Assembly: GCA_003574785.1 (NCBI GenBank)
Contig: QORU01000004.1
Span: 310,001 to 374,000, forward strand
Reading direction: 5' to 3'
Source of the DNA: Taklimakanibacter deserti
GTDB lineage: Bacteria; Pseudomonadota; Alphaproteobacteria; Rhizobiales; Aestuariivirgaceae
Length of the DNA stretch: 64,000 bases
Shown in pieces: positions 27,288 through 36,811 of the stretch (position 1 is the stretch's first letter; each line of letters starts with the position of its first letter). The notes under the pieces were generated by a model. It was given only the letters and a program-made list of their open reading frames with translations, did not search any database and was not told the DNA's origin. The translations under genes were made by a program, and so were the position numbers.

Positions 27288-28868
27288 TCATGCGAACCAC
27301 CAGCGTTGCGCGATCTTCATGCCGTCGACATCGTAATTCGGCGCGACCGGGCCATGCGCGAGCTTGTCGGAATGGACATTGACCAGGTTGTTGAACATGA
27401 GAACGAGCGCGCCGCCATCCTCGGCCACGAGGTTCTGCAGTTCGGCATACATCCCCGCGCGCTTGTTGGCGTCGAGTTCCGAGCGCGCCGCCGCCAGCAT
27501 CTTGTCGAAACCCGCATTCGACCAGAAGGTGTCGTTCCAGGCCGCACCCGTGACATAGGCCGTCGTGAACATGGCATCGGCCGTCGTGCGGCCGTTCCAA
27601 TAGCAGAAGCACCAGGGCTTCTTCAGCCAGACATTGGACCAGTAGCCGTCATTGGGCTCACGCACCACGTTGATGTCGATGCCGGCCTTGGCCGCCTGCT
27701 CCTTCATCAGCAGCGCCGAATCGACGGCGCCGGCAAAGGCGGCATCGGCGGTCGAGAGGTCGACCGCCAGGGATTGCAGCCCTGCCGCCTTCAAGTGGAA
27801 TTTAGCCTTGTCCGGATCGTAGGCATGCTGCTCCTTCGGATCCGCATGGAAGGGCACGCCCTTGGCGAGCGGGTTGTCGTTGCCGATGGTCCCGTGGCCG
27901 AGCAGGATCTTGTTCACCAGCTCCTGGCGGTCGACGGCATATTTGAGCGCCAGCCGCACATTCTTGTCGTTGAAGGGCGCCACGGTGCAGTTCATCGGCG
28001 CCGTGTAATGCGCGAATCCGGCGATCTCCGAGACCACGACGCCCGGATTTCTCTGCAGCATGGGCAGCGTCTTGAGGTCGGCGCGGTCGGCGAAATCGAT
28101 CTCGCCGGTGATGAGCGCGTTCATGCGCGCCGCGACATCGATGATGGACAGGACCTCGATCTCGTCGAAATAAGTCTGCCCGTGATAATTGGCGTAGCGC
28201 TTGCCTTCAAAGCGCGCGCCGGGCTCGTAGCGCGATTTCACATAAGGTCCGGTGCCGATGCCGGACTCCCAGTCGACCTTGCCGTCGGCGGCCGGCATGA
28301 TCGGGATATGGAAGTCATAGGTCACGAAGGGAAAGTCGGCATTGCCGTTGGACAGCGTGAACACCACCGTGTCCTTGCCATCGGCCTTCACCTCGGTGAG
28401 ATCGGCCAGCAGGGGCTTCGCCGCCGACTTGGAGTCGGCGCCCAGATGATATTGGAACGACGCGACCACGTCATTGGCATCGACGCTCTTGCCATTGTGG
28501 AACTCCACACCTTTGCGCAGCTTGAACACCCACTGTTTCGCATCGGGTGAGGATTCGAAGCTCTCGGCGAGATCGGGAACGATCGTGCCGTCCGCCGTGA
28601 CGTCGGTCAGGCTCGAGCGCAAGGCGCCCCAGGCGACGACCTGGTTGAACGTATCGGGAATGCTGCCGGGATCGAGCGTGTCATTGGTGGAACCGCTGCC
28701 GAGCCCCATGCGGAACCGCCCGCCCTTCTTGGGCTCGGCCCGCGCCATGGCGGTGAACAGGCCCTCGGCCGCGGCCACTGTGATGCCGGCGGCGATAGCC
28801 TGCTGGATGAATTCGCGCCGCGACAGGCGGCGTGTTCTGGTGAGCGTCTTCAACCGGTCAAGCGTCAT
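27288..28868 (-). CDS. ABC transporter substrate-binding protein, peptide/nickel (SBP_bac_5) family
   Basis: This is a 526-residue periplasmic protein with a twin-arginine motif (LSRREFIQQ) and signal ending MARAE. Family phrases include FRMGLGSGSTNDTLDPGS, WVFKLRKGVEFHNGKSVDAND and VRLALKYAVDRQELVNKIL. The ATG at 28868 follows AGGAGG. No permease or ATPase gene accompanies it, so it must use a transporter encoded elsewhere. Despite the family name, members bind many organic solutes. Confidence 0.9.
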   Translation of the reverse strand: MTLDRLKTLTRTRRLSRREFIQQAIAAGITVAAAEGLFTAMARAEPKKGGRFRMGLGSGSTNDTLDPGSIPDTFNQVVAWGALRSSLTDVTADGTIVPDLAESFESSPDAKQWVFKLRKGVEFHNGKSVDANDVVASFQYHLGADSKSAAKPLLADLTEVKADGKDTVVFTLSNGNADFPFVTYDFHIPIMPAADGKVDWESGIGTGPYVKSRYEPGARFEGKRYANYHGQTYFDEIEVLSIIDVAARMNALITGEIDFADRADLKTLPMLQRNPGVVVSEIAGFAHYTAPMNCTVAPFNDKNVRLALKYAVDRQELVNKILLGHGTIGNDNPLAKGVPFHADPKEQHAYDPDKAKFHLKAAGLQSLAVDLSTADAAFAGAVDSALLMKEQAAKAGIDINVVREPNDGYWSNVWLKKPWCFCYWNGRTTADAMFTTAYVTGAAWNDTFWSNAGFDKMLAAARSELDANKRAGMYAELQNLVAEDGGALVLMFNNLVNVHSDKLAHGPVAPNYDVDGMKIAQRWWFA

Positions 28869-28896
28869 CTGTTTCCTCCTGTTGTCTGTCGTTGAC

Positions 28897-30414
28897 TCAA
28901 TCGCGCAGTAAATCTCTCTGTTCGGCTTCATGATAGGACCGCGAGCCCCGGTAATAGCGCTTGGAGGCGTCCTGCCAGGGCTGGTAGTCCCAGGGCGTGA
29001 CCTCGCCGACTTTAAGCGCCTGATAGACCAGGCGCCGCCGGCGCTGGCTGCGGACGATCTCGTCCTTGAGCTTGCCCAGATCCCAGCGCCGCGCCAGTTC
29101 GGCGCGGAAATCGGCGATCACCGGCGCATAGGCCGGATCCGCCGCAAGATCGGCGATCTCGTCGGGATCCTGCTCCATGTCGAAGAGCTGCGGCGGATCA
29201 TGCTCGACGAAAGTGAACTTGTAGCGGCCCTTGCGGATCAGCACATAAGGGGCCGCGACCCCTTCCGACATGAGCTCGCTCACGGCGACGCGGTCCGCAT
29301 CGTCCGCCGTGAACAGCGGCAGCAGGCTCTGGCCGTCGGGCGGGTCGGGATAGCCCGGCCAATTGTCGCCGGCGGCGATCTCGACCAGGGTCGGCAGGAT
29401 GTCGACCAGCGAGCAATTGGCCTTGATGCGGTGCGCCTTGCTGATGCCAGGCCCCGCCATGATCAGCGGCACGCGCGCCGACCAGTCATAGAAGCTCATC
29501 TTGTACCAGAGGCCGCGCTCGCCGATCATGTCGCCGTGATCGGCGCAGAAGATCACGATCGTGTCGTCCAAGAGCTTCGAGCGCCGCAGGGCGTCGATCA
29601 CCTCGCCGATCCGCTCGTCGACATAGGAGATGCTGCCATAATAGGCATGCCGCGCGGTGCGCACGTCCTCCTCGGTGATGCCGATATCGCCGCGGTCATA
29701 TTGCTCATAGAGGCGCCGGCTGTGCGGATCGCGCTTCTCCGGCGGAATGAAGGGCACGCGCGGCAGGTCGATCTCGTCATGGCGATAGAGGTCGTAGAAG
29801 CGCTTCGGCGTGACATAGGGATCATGCGGATGGGTGAAGGAGCTCACCAGCAGGAAGGGCCGCTTGTCGGGATCGCGCGCCAGGTCGAAAATCCAGCGCG
29901 AGGCGCTATAGGCGACTTCCTCGTCATAATCCTGCTGCAGCGAGCGTTCGGCTATCCCTGAATTCTTGACATTCTTCATGTCGTGGAACCAGTCCATGGT
30001 GCGCCATGGATCGTCCCAATCCGCCGTCCAGTTGAAATCCGAGGGACAGATGTCGGTGGTGACGCGCTCCTCGAAGCCGTGCAGCTGGTCCGGCCCGATA
30101 AAATGCATCTTGCCGGAAAGGCAGGTGCGATAGCCGAGAAGGCGCAGATAATGCGCGAAGGTCGGGATGTCCGAAGGCAGCTGCGCGGCATTGTCCCAGG
30201 CCCCGATGGTGGAGCAGAGCCGCCCGGTCATGAAGGCAAGCCGCGCCGGCGCGCAGAGCGGGAAGTTCGAATAGAAATTCTCGAACACCGTCCCGCGTCC
30301 GGCGATCCCGTCGATATGGGGAGATTTGACCAAAGAGTGACCATAGGCCGCGAGCGCCCGCGCGCTCATCTGATCGACCATCAGGATGAGGATATTGGGC
30401 CGTGCCTTGGTCAT
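28897..30414 (-). CDS. betC: Sulfatase of the choline-sulfatase (BetC) type
   Basis: This is a 505-residue arylsulfatase-fold hydrolase. The active-site motif is C54-A-P-A-R58, where Cys54 would mature to formylglycine. Metal-site phrases are ILILMVDQM and CADHGDMIGERGLWYKMSFYD; the phrase SGKMHFIGPDQLHGFEERVT is close to BetC as I remember it. BetC splits choline-O-sulfate into choline and sulfate in the cytoplasm. The gene has AAGGAG before its ATG and lies 14 bases after acxC. The presence of choX in the same run supports choline sulfate, but other sulfate esters are possible. Confidence 0.8.
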   Translation of the reverse strand: MTKARPNILILMVDQMSARALAAYGHSLVKSPHIDGIAGRGTVFENFYSNFPLCAPARLAFMTGRLCSTIGAWDNAAQLPSDIPTFAHYLRLLGYRTCLSGKMHFIGPDQLHGFEERVTTDICPSDFNWTADWDDPWRTMDWFHDMKNVKNSGIAERSLQQDYDEEVAYSASRWIFDLARDPDKRPFLLVSSFTHPHDPYVTPKRFYDLYRHDEIDLPRVPFIPPEKRDPHSRRLYEQYDRGDIGITEEDVRTARHAYYGSISYVDERIGEVIDALRRSKLLDDTIVIFCADHGDMIGERGLWYKMSFYDWSARVPLIMAGPGISKAHRIKANCSLVDILPTLVEIAAGDNWPGYPDPPDGQSLLPLFTADDADRVAVSELMSEGVAAPYVLIRKGRYKFTFVEHDPPQLFDMEQDPDEIADLAADPAYAPVIADFRAELARRWDLGKLKDEIVRSQRRRRLVYQALKVGEVTPWDYQPWQDASKRYYRGSRSYHEAEQRDLLRD

Positions 30415-30428
30415 GCGCTCTCCTTGTT

Positions 30429-30923
30429 CTAGGGGTCCTTAAGCGGTTTCTTCAGCCAGTCGCGATAGAAGCCCTCGAGATCGGGCTCGAAATCATGCAC
30501 GATCGGATAGCCCGGCGCCGCCGCCTCGACCTCATGCAAAGTGCCGCAGCTCGGACAGATGAATTCGCGGATCTCCATCCATTGGGGATCGGGAATGTCG
30601 CTGTTCGGATAGATCTCGGCCAGCGCTGTCTCGCTGTTGCGGACATGGATATGCGCTGCAAGCTTCCAATTCTTGCGGTAGTCGCCGAAGCAATGGCCGC
30701 ATTCGCATTTCGTCACCCGTTCCTCGCCGCTCTGGCAGATGAACAGATGGTCACTGATCGGCAGCAGGATGGGGTCCTTCCAGCGCACACGGTCCTGCAA
30801 CACCGCCACATAGGTGAAGAAGCGGGTGTCGTCCTTATAGGCGCTCATGATCCGCTTGGTCTGGCGCCAGGGCAGCGTGCCGGCCACGAGATCGCTGATG
30901 ACGTCCTTGCTGTATGAGGTCAT
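30429..30923 (-). CDS. acxC: Acetone carboxylase gamma subunit
   Basis: This is a 164-residue protein with two zinc-knuckle-like CxxC pairs: CECGHC around residue 73 and CPSCGT around residue 121. Phrases CECGHCFGDYRKNWKLAAH, AEIYPNSDIPDPQWMEIREF and PGYPIVHDFEPDLEGFY match my memory of AcxC. This subunit distinguishes acetone carboxylases from simple hydantoinases and oxoprolinases. It starts 4 bases after the alpha-subunit gene. Confidence 0.87.
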   Translation of the reverse strand: MTSYSKDVISDLVAGTLPWRQTKRIMSAYKDDTRFFTYVAVLQDRVRWKDPILLPISDHLFICQSGEERVTKCECGHCFGDYRKNWKLAAHIHVRNSETALAEIYPNSDIPDPQWMEIREFICPSCGTLHEVEAAAPGYPIVHDFEPDLEGFYRDWLKKPLKDP

Positions 30924-30927
30924 GGGC

Positions 30928-33123
30928 CTACTCCGCCGCCAGGGTGAATTGGGGATCGAGCTGCCAGAAGTCGCGGAACTCCCTGGCGAAGCGCGGTGAG
31001 AGCTTCATGGCGCTGGCATACATCTTGCGCACTTCCGGCGCGAAATCCTGATCCGCTACGCGCTTGCGCTCAGCAGCGATCCACGCCGTCACCGGCACCG
31101 CCTTCTCGAGCCGGGCCTTGCGCATCTGGGCGCGGCGCTCATTCGTCGCCTTGAGATCGGCGACCGGATAGCCGTCATCGTCGTCTTTCAGGATGATGCC
31201 GAAGACCTGCTCCGCCGCCTCGCGCGTGAGGAAGCCGTTCTCGACGTCCGATGCGGTCTTGACCGGATCGCGCTCCAGCACATCGCCATAGCCGCCGCCG
31301 CCATTATAGGAATGGGTGAAGATATCGCCCGATTTGTGCGGAGCGGTGATATAGGGTCCTTCGACGATCTCATGCTTGCCGCCGATGCGCTTTTCGAGCT
31401 CGGACTTATGCGGATCGGTGCCCGGCGCATGCGCCAGCGGCAGCCTTTTCTCGGCCAGCTCCTGGATATTGGAATTCCGCACCACGCGGTGCTTCTGGCA
31501 GGTGGGTGCGGGATAGCCGCCGCACATGCCGGCATTATCGAAGACGCGCGAGGAATGTTCCGAGGTGACGAGGCGCAGATGCGCCGTCTTGTTGATGAGC
31601 CAGGTCGAGACGAAGGAGCATCCGCCGCGATATTTGCCGGCGCCGCCCGAATTGGCAACGATGGAACGGCCGATATAGACCATCGGCATGTTCTGTTCCC
31701 AGATCTCGATATTGCCCATGTCGGATTCGGGATTCCAGCCGACATAGGCGGTATCGAGCCCGTCCTTGATGGCAAGCGCGCCCGAGCCCGCCGCCGCGCA
31801 TTCGAAATGGGCCATGCCGAAGGGCGTGCCATACTGGCTCTGACCGCCCATCTCGATCATCGGGCTGTTGACCTGGCCGACGAACACTTCCTCGATGAAG
31901 CCGCGGGCCAGGAAGCCGCGCGACAAGAGGCGCTGGAACACGCCATAGGCGGGCAGCAGCAGCGCCCAGGAGGTCGCGGTCGCCACCATTTCATTGTCGG
32001 GATTGGTCCAGGTGCCCTCGGGCAGCTTGAGCTCGGTCGCCATCCAGGCACCGTCATTCACCAGGCCCTCGAAGTTCATATGCTGGGTCAAGGTCACGAA
32101 CATGCCGCCATCCATGCCGGCGGGCGTGCAGTTCATCGAATGGTAGCCCCAGGGCTGGGTGCCCTCGAAATCCATGGTGATCTTGCCGTCGGTCGTGATC
32201 TCCATCTCGATCGGCATGTTGTAGAGCCAGTTCGGATCGCCGAGCGGCTGGAAGCCCGGCTTGCCCTCGGTGACATGGCCGTAGAAAGTATGGCCGCGAT
32301 ATTTGCCGGGCACGGTGAGCTGGCGCGTGCGGGCAAGCTGGGCGCGGCGCCCCTCTTCGATGAACTCCTTCGACACCCGCATCCAGTAATCGAGTCCGAC
32401 TTCCTCGATCAGGCTTTTGACACTTTCGCGCATATCGATGCAGGACGCGACCTTGGCCTTCTCGTCCAGCACCCAATAGATCGGCATGCGCAGATTGCGC
32501 TCGCAGCGGATGATGTAGTCGCGGCGCAGTTCGTCATTCTCGCCGACCTTCTCGGCGCAGACGAAGAGCCCCTCGGTGAAGCGCTCCTGGGCCAGGCACA
32601 CATCGCCGCCCGGCGTAATGCCGCCCGCTTCGAGCTCATGGCAGACGGCGCCTGCCCAGCCAACGAGCTTGCCTTCATGGAAGATCGGCACGACGTCCAT
32701 GACGTCCGGCACCTGCACCGTACCGATGAAGGCATCGTTATTGGCGAAGATGTCGCCGTCGCGGATGCCGGGATTGTCCTCATAGCCGTTGCGGATCATC
32801 CATTTGATGAAGCGGCTCATGGTGTGGACATGGACCATGATGCCGTTGGAAAGCGCTATGGCATCGCCTTCCGGCGTATAGATCGCGACCACCATCTCGC
32901 CCACTTCGCGCACGCCGGGCGATGCCGAGATGCGCCGCGCCATCTCGCGCGCCGAGACGCAGAAAGCCCGGAGCTTGGTGTGCAGCGTCTCGAATTTGAG
33001 CGGGTCGCGGGCGCGCAGTTCGAGCTTGGTGATGCCGTCGTAGCAGCCCGTCTCCTCCATCAGCCGCTCGGAGTCGATGAGCCGTTCACGCAGGCGCGAA
33101 GGAGAAGCTGGCCGGTTCAACAT
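30928..33123 (-). CDS. acxB: Acetone carboxylase alpha subunit (hydantoinase B family)
   Basis: This is a 731-residue HyuB-type subunit. The N-terminal part has SNGIMVHVHTMSRFIKWMI and GDIFANNDAFIGTVQVPDV; the centre has HSMNCTPAGMDGGMF; the C-terminal third has YNGGGGYGDVLERDP, the usual glycine-rich HyuB motif. The ATG at 33123 has GGAGAG upstream. In known complexes it forms an alpha2-beta2-gamma2 enzyme that carboxylates acetone to acetoacetate using ATP and bicarbonate. It starts 10 bases after acxA. Confidence 0.88.
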   Translation of the reverse strand: MLNRPASPSRLRERLIDSERLMEETGCYDGITKLELRARDPLKFETLHTKLRAFCVSAREMARRISASPGVREVGEMVVAIYTPEGDAIALSNGIMVHVHTMSRFIKWMIRNGYEDNPGIRDGDIFANNDAFIGTVQVPDVMDVVPIFHEGKLVGWAGAVCHELEAGGITPGGDVCLAQERFTEGLFVCAEKVGENDELRRDYIIRCERNLRMPIYWVLDEKAKVASCIDMRESVKSLIEEVGLDYWMRVSKEFIEEGRRAQLARTRQLTVPGKYRGHTFYGHVTEGKPGFQPLGDPNWLYNMPIEMEITTDGKITMDFEGTQPWGYHSMNCTPAGMDGGMFVTLTQHMNFEGLVNDGAWMATELKLPEGTWTNPDNEMVATATSWALLLPAYGVFQRLLSRGFLARGFIEEVFVGQVNSPMIEMGGQSQYGTPFGMAHFECAAAGSGALAIKDGLDTAYVGWNPESDMGNIEIWEQNMPMVYIGRSIVANSGGAGKYRGGCSFVSTWLINKTAHLRLVTSEHSSRVFDNAGMCGGYPAPTCQKHRVVRNSNIQELAEKRLPLAHAPGTDPHKSELEKRIGGKHEIVEGPYITAPHKSGDIFTHSYNGGGGYGDVLERDPVKTASDVENGFLTREAAEQVFGIILKDDDDGYPVADLKATNERRAQMRKARLEKAVPVTAWIAAERKRVADQDFAPEVRKMYASAMKLSPRFAREFRDFWQLDPQFTLAAE

Positions 33124-33133
33124 GGGTCTCTCC

Positions 33134-35263
33134 TTAAGCGTGGCTGTAGTGAAGAAGGGTCCACTCATCGATCGTCACCCGATCCTTTGGATGGACGACG
33201 AGCGTGGTAGCGGGATGTTCGATGATGGCTGGGCCGATGACCTCATGGCCCGGCTGCAGAAGGTCCATCTCATAGAGATCGGCTTTGTGCCAGCGCCCGC
33301 CGATATAGGCTTCGCGCACGCCCTTGTGGGCGGATGCCGGATCGGACTTGCCCATCGGCCGCTTGACCAGCACCGGCTTCACCTTGTCGGCGGTCGCGAT
33401 CAGGCCGAGCTCGGTGATCGAGAAGCCGGCTTCGCCATAGCGCGAGACGCGGTGATTGACCTTGGCATAGACGGTTTCGAATTCGGCGATCACGCGGCGC
33501 ATGTCGTCGGCCGATGTGACCGCGGCCAAAGGCGCCATCACCTCGACATCCTCGAGCTGGCCGGTATAGCGCATCATGAGGAAGGGCGTGGTCGTGATCT
33601 TCGCGCGCGCATGACCGTCGGCGATCATTTCCTCGACCGCGGCCTTGGTGAGATCGGCCCAGACCGTGCTCACCCGGGCGCCGAAGGCTTCGAGCGCCGC
33701 ATCGTCCGCTTTCGCCTGAATGTCGATCTGGGTCGAGACCGAGTGGCGGCGCATGTAATCGGCCGTGGTGCAGCCGAAGGCCGAGAAGGCGGCGGCGAAC
33801 TGGAAGGTGATGATGTCGCGGAAGCCGATGCCGCGCGAGCAGCCGGCGAGGTGCAAGGGGCCCGAGCCGCCATAGGAGAGAAGCGTGAATTCGGAAGGAT
33901 GGATGCCCTGCCCCGAGATCACCCGGCGCAGCGCGTTGTTGGCGTCGGTCTCGAGCATGTTGATCATGCCCTCGGCCGCCTCTTCGAGGCCGACGCCAAG
34001 TATGTCGGCGCATTTCTGCTTGAAGGCCTGGCGCGCCTTCTCGACCTTGAGCTTGACCTTGCCGCCGAGGAAGTAATCCGGATTGAGGCGGCCCAGTATG
34101 GCGTCGCAATCGGCGATGGTGGGCTCGGTGCCACCCTTGTCGAAGCAGATGGGCCCCGGATCGGAGCCGGCGCTTTCGGGACCGAGGCTTACTTTCCGGG
34201 TCAGGGGATCGACTTTGAGGATCATGCCGGCACCGGCGCCGATCGTGTCGAGATGGAGCGTCGGCACATTGAGCTTGAAGCGGTCCATCAGGGGCTCGTT
34301 CTCGATCCGCGTCTGGCCGCGGGTGATGACGCCCATGTCGAAGGAAGTGCCGCCCATGTCGGAGCAGATGAGCGAGTCGTTGCCGATGAGCTTGCCGACA
34401 TAGGCGGCCCCCAATATCCCGCCGATGGGGCCTGAGATCATCGTCTCATGCAGCCGCGGATGGTTGATCGAGGTCAGGCCGCCGAAGGACAGCAAGGTCT
34501 GCACGCCGTATTTGAAGCCATATTTGCGCGAGGCGTCCTCGATGCCCTTGAGCTGGCGGCGTCCGCGCGAGGTGGCATAGGCCTCGATCAGCACGCTGTT
34601 GAGCCGCGACTGCTCGCGGATGACCGGGCGCACCTGGTGGCTGGCATAGACCAGGATGTCGGCTTTGGCTTTGGCGATCTCGTCGCGGCAGATCTCGGCG
34701 ATGCGCCTCTCATGCGCCGGATTGACATGCGAGAAGATGGTCATGATGCAGATCGCCTCGACCTTGTCGCGGATCAGCGCTTGCGCGGCCTCGACCACCT
34801 CATGCTCATAGAGGGGAAGGACGACATCGCCGAACTGGTCGATGCGCTCGGTGACGCCATGGGTGCGGCGCCGCGGCACCAGGGCGTCGGGATGGTGATG
34901 GGTTACGGCATGGAGCCGGTCGGCATAGGAATAGTCGGCCCAGGCCTGAAGCCCGCGGCCCATCAGGATCATGTCCTCGAGGCCCTTGGTGGTGATGAGG
35001 CCGAGCTTGCGTCCCGTGCGCGACAGGAGCGTGTTGATCATGCCGGTGCCCGAATAGAGGACGACATTCACGCCCGAGAACAGGTCGTCGAGCGAGATGC
35101 CCCAGGCCTCGGCCGCATCCGCCGCTGAGGCGATGAAGCCTTCCGCCTCGTCGCGCGGTGTCGTCGCCGACTTGCCGATCTTGAAATGTCCGTGCTGGTC
35201 GACAAGAATGGTATCGGTCATGGTGCCCCCGGCATCGATGCCGATCACGATGGGATTTTCCAT
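33134..35263 (-). CDS. acxA: Acetone carboxylase beta subunit (hydantoinase A family)
   Basis: This is a 709-residue HyuA-type ATP-binding subunit. The N-terminal motif is GIDAGGTMTDTILVDQHG. Later come YSGTGMINTLLSRTGRK, LVPRRRTHGVTERID, SDMGGTSFDMGVITRG and LLSYGGSGPLHLAGCSRGIG, all in the order I recall for AcxA. The ATG at 35263 has GGAG nine bases upstream. It is first in the seven-gene run and divergent from a LuxR-type regulator. Confidence 0.88.
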   Translation of the reverse strand: MENPIVIGIDAGGTMTDTILVDQHGHFKIGKSATTPRDEAEGFIASAADAAEAWGISLDDLFSGVNVVLYSGTGMINTLLSRTGRKLGLITTKGLEDMILMGRGLQAWADYSYADRLHAVTHHHPDALVPRRRTHGVTERIDQFGDVVLPLYEHEVVEAAQALIRDKVEAICIMTIFSHVNPAHERRIAEICRDEIAKAKADILVYASHQVRPVIREQSRLNSVLIEAYATSRGRRQLKGIEDASRKYGFKYGVQTLLSFGGLTSINHPRLHETMISGPIGGILGAAYVGKLIGNDSLICSDMGGTSFDMGVITRGQTRIENEPLMDRFKLNVPTLHLDTIGAGAGMILKVDPLTRKVSLGPESAGSDPGPICFDKGGTEPTIADCDAILGRLNPDYFLGGKVKLKVEKARQAFKQKCADILGVGLEEAAEGMINMLETDANNALRRVISGQGIHPSEFTLLSYGGSGPLHLAGCSRGIGFRDIITFQFAAAFSAFGCTTADYMRRHSVSTQIDIQAKADDAALEAFGARVSTVWADLTKAAVEEMIADGHARAKITTTPFLMMRYTGQLEDVEVMAPLAAVTSADDMRRVIAEFETVYAKVNHRVSRYGEAGFSITELGLIATADKVKPVLVKRPMGKSDPASAHKGVREAYIGGRWHKADLYEMDLLQPGHEVIGPAIIEHPATTLVVHPKDRVTIDEWTLLHYSHA

Positions 35264-35328
35264 GGCCAGACACTCCATTGGTCTTGATTTCGGGCGTCAG
35301 GCTATTGGCCGAGGGGGAGAAGCGCCAT

Positions 35329-36153
35329 ATGCCAAAAGACACAATGACGGCCGGGCCGAGCGAGGCTCGAATGGATGACGTTATGGCCGACTTCTGGCAA
35401 AGCCTGGCGGAGGCGATCGCGGCGACCGGCAGCGCGGAGCATGTCGATCGCCTGATCGATGTCATCGGCTCGGCCGTTGCCCATGACCTCATCACCGTCA
35501 CGCGCTATTCGGCGACGAGCAAGCCCGAATTCGTCAAGCATCGGCGCTTTTCCGACGAAATGGTCCGCCGCTATCTCGAAAGCTACTATGTCTACGACCC
35601 CTTCTATGCCCGCTGGCGCGAACGGCGGCAGCTCGGCATCGTGCCGCTCAAGCATCTGGCAGACGAGGATCTGAAGCGCGGCAAATATATTGCCGAATTC
35701 CTGGCCCAGTCGGAGATCTGCGATGAGGTCGGCATCCTGCTCGAGGACGGCGGCGACTGGTGCCTGGGGATTTTCCTCGACCGTGCACATCAGCCCTTCA
35801 AGGATGCCGAGATCGCCCTCCTGGTGCAGCGGCTCCCCGTCTTCGCCGCTCTGCATGCCCTGGACATCAAATCGCGCCAACCGGATTTCCGGCGGACCAC
35901 GGCGCCTTTGGGCAAAGGTGGCGCGCCGCAGCGCGAACCGCGTATTCCGGAGGGTCTGTGGCCCGAGCTTTCCGCACGCGAGAAGGAGCTCGCCGAGCTC
36001 ATCTTGAGCGGGCATCCCACCGCGACGATCGCCGAGCGCCTCGGCATCACTGTCGGCACCGTCAAAAACCACCGAAGGCGCATCTATGAGAAGCTCGACA
36101 TCACCACCGAGCGCGAGATGTTCCTGCAGTTCTTCCAGTATCAGGCCGGATAG
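35329..36153 (+). CDS. LuxR-family transcriptional regulator
   Basis: This is a 274-residue protein from the ATG at 35329 (GGGAG upstream). The N-terminal 170 residues have an alpha-beta sensor-like layout with YYVYDPFYARWRERR, resembling autoinducer-binding/GAF-like domains of LuxR-type solos. The C-terminal HTH reads LSAREKELAELILSGHPTAT then IAERLGITVGTVKNHRRRIY. It is divergent from acxA across 65 bases, so it probably controls the acx run. No luxI gene is present; the ligand is unknown. Confidence 0.86.
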   Translation: MPKDTMTAGPSEARMDDVMADFWQSLAEAIAATGSAEHVDRLIDVIGSAVAHDLITVTRYSATSKPEFVKHRRFSDEMVRRYLESYYVYDPFYARWRERRQLGIVPLKHLADEDLKRGKYIAEFLAQSEICDEVGILLEDGGDWCLGIFLDRAHQPFKDAEIALLVQRLPVFAALHALDIKSRQPDFRRTTAPLGKGGAPQREPRIPEGLWPELSAREKELAELILSGHPTATIAERLGITVGTVKNHRRRIYEKLDITTEREMFLQFFQYQAG

Positions 36154-36156
36154 GGT

Positions 36157-36762
36157 TCATGTCTCAGTGCGGCGGTCATGCGCGTGCCCGGCGAGCGCTC
36201 CGGAGAGGCGCCTCGTCACCTCGACCATCAGGTCGGGCGTATTGCGATCGAGCCCATAGACCCATTCCGGAAAATTGAGCGGCTTCTGCACGGCCCAGAT
36301 TTCGTCATGCCGGTCGGGAGACAGGATTTTCGCCGGATCGCCGACGGCCACCCAGCCGATCGGCACCATGGCGCCGGCCTCGAGTCGCGTCCGCAAATGC
36401 ACGATGGCATGCACGCGTATCTCCGATCCTGCCCCCACTTGTGCGCCGTGGAAGATCGCAGCCCCGGTCGCGACGAAGACTTGGGCACCGAGCACCGCGC
36501 CCGTGACATGGGCATTGGGGCCGATCAAGCAATGATCGCCGATGCTGCAAGGGTGGCGCGGGCTCGCCCTCACCACCGCATTCTCCATGACGATGCAGTA
36601 CTGGCCGATCGTGATGGTGCCTCCGCCCTCCCCGACGATGCGGGCGCCATGCATCACACGTGCGCCCGGCCCGACCGTTACATCGCCACAGATCGTCGCG
36701 TCGGGCGCGACCCAGGCCGACGGGTCGACTTGCGGAGATTTGCCGGCATGTTCGATCAACAT
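36157..36762 (-). CDS. Gamma-carbonic-anhydrase-like hexapeptide-repeat protein
   Basis: This is a 201-residue left-handed beta-helix protein. Hexapeptide turns run through residues 10-130 (PSAWVAPDATICGDVTVGPG, IGDHCLIGPNAHVTGAVLG), with His residues at positions resembling the Zn ligands of gamma-class carbonic anhydrases. GWVAVGDPAKIL is also typical. The ATG is preceded by AAAGGAAACG. It converges with the LuxR-type gene (3 bases apart). Enzymatic activity cannot be read from sequence. Confidence 0.8.
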   Translation of the reverse strand: MLIEHAGKSPQVDPSAWVAPDATICGDVTVGPGARVMHGARIVGEGGGTITIGQYCIVMENAVVRASPRHPCSIGDHCLIGPNAHVTGAVLGAQVFVATGAAIFHGAQVGAGSEIRVHAIVHLRTRLEAGAMVPIGWVAVGDPAKILSPDRHDEIWAVQKPLNFPEWVYGLDRNTPDLMVEVTRRLSGALAGHAHDRRTET

Positions 36763-36811
36763 CGTTCGTTTCCTTTACGTGGGGGCATGCATGCCCTCGC
36801 GGCCAATAGCT

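Noticed and set aside
27210..28550. 446-codon plus-strand frame opposite the peptide-type binding-protein gene
   Set aside because: It is antisense to a gene with a clear signal peptide and family phrases.
31312..33210. 632-codon open frame opposite acxB
   Set aside because: It is an antisense shadow of a recognised subunit gene; composition is biased to His, Ala and Asp.
35264..35328. Possible sigma-54 promoter for acxA
   Set aside because: No GG-N10-GC element with TGGCAC/TTGC character is present in the gap.
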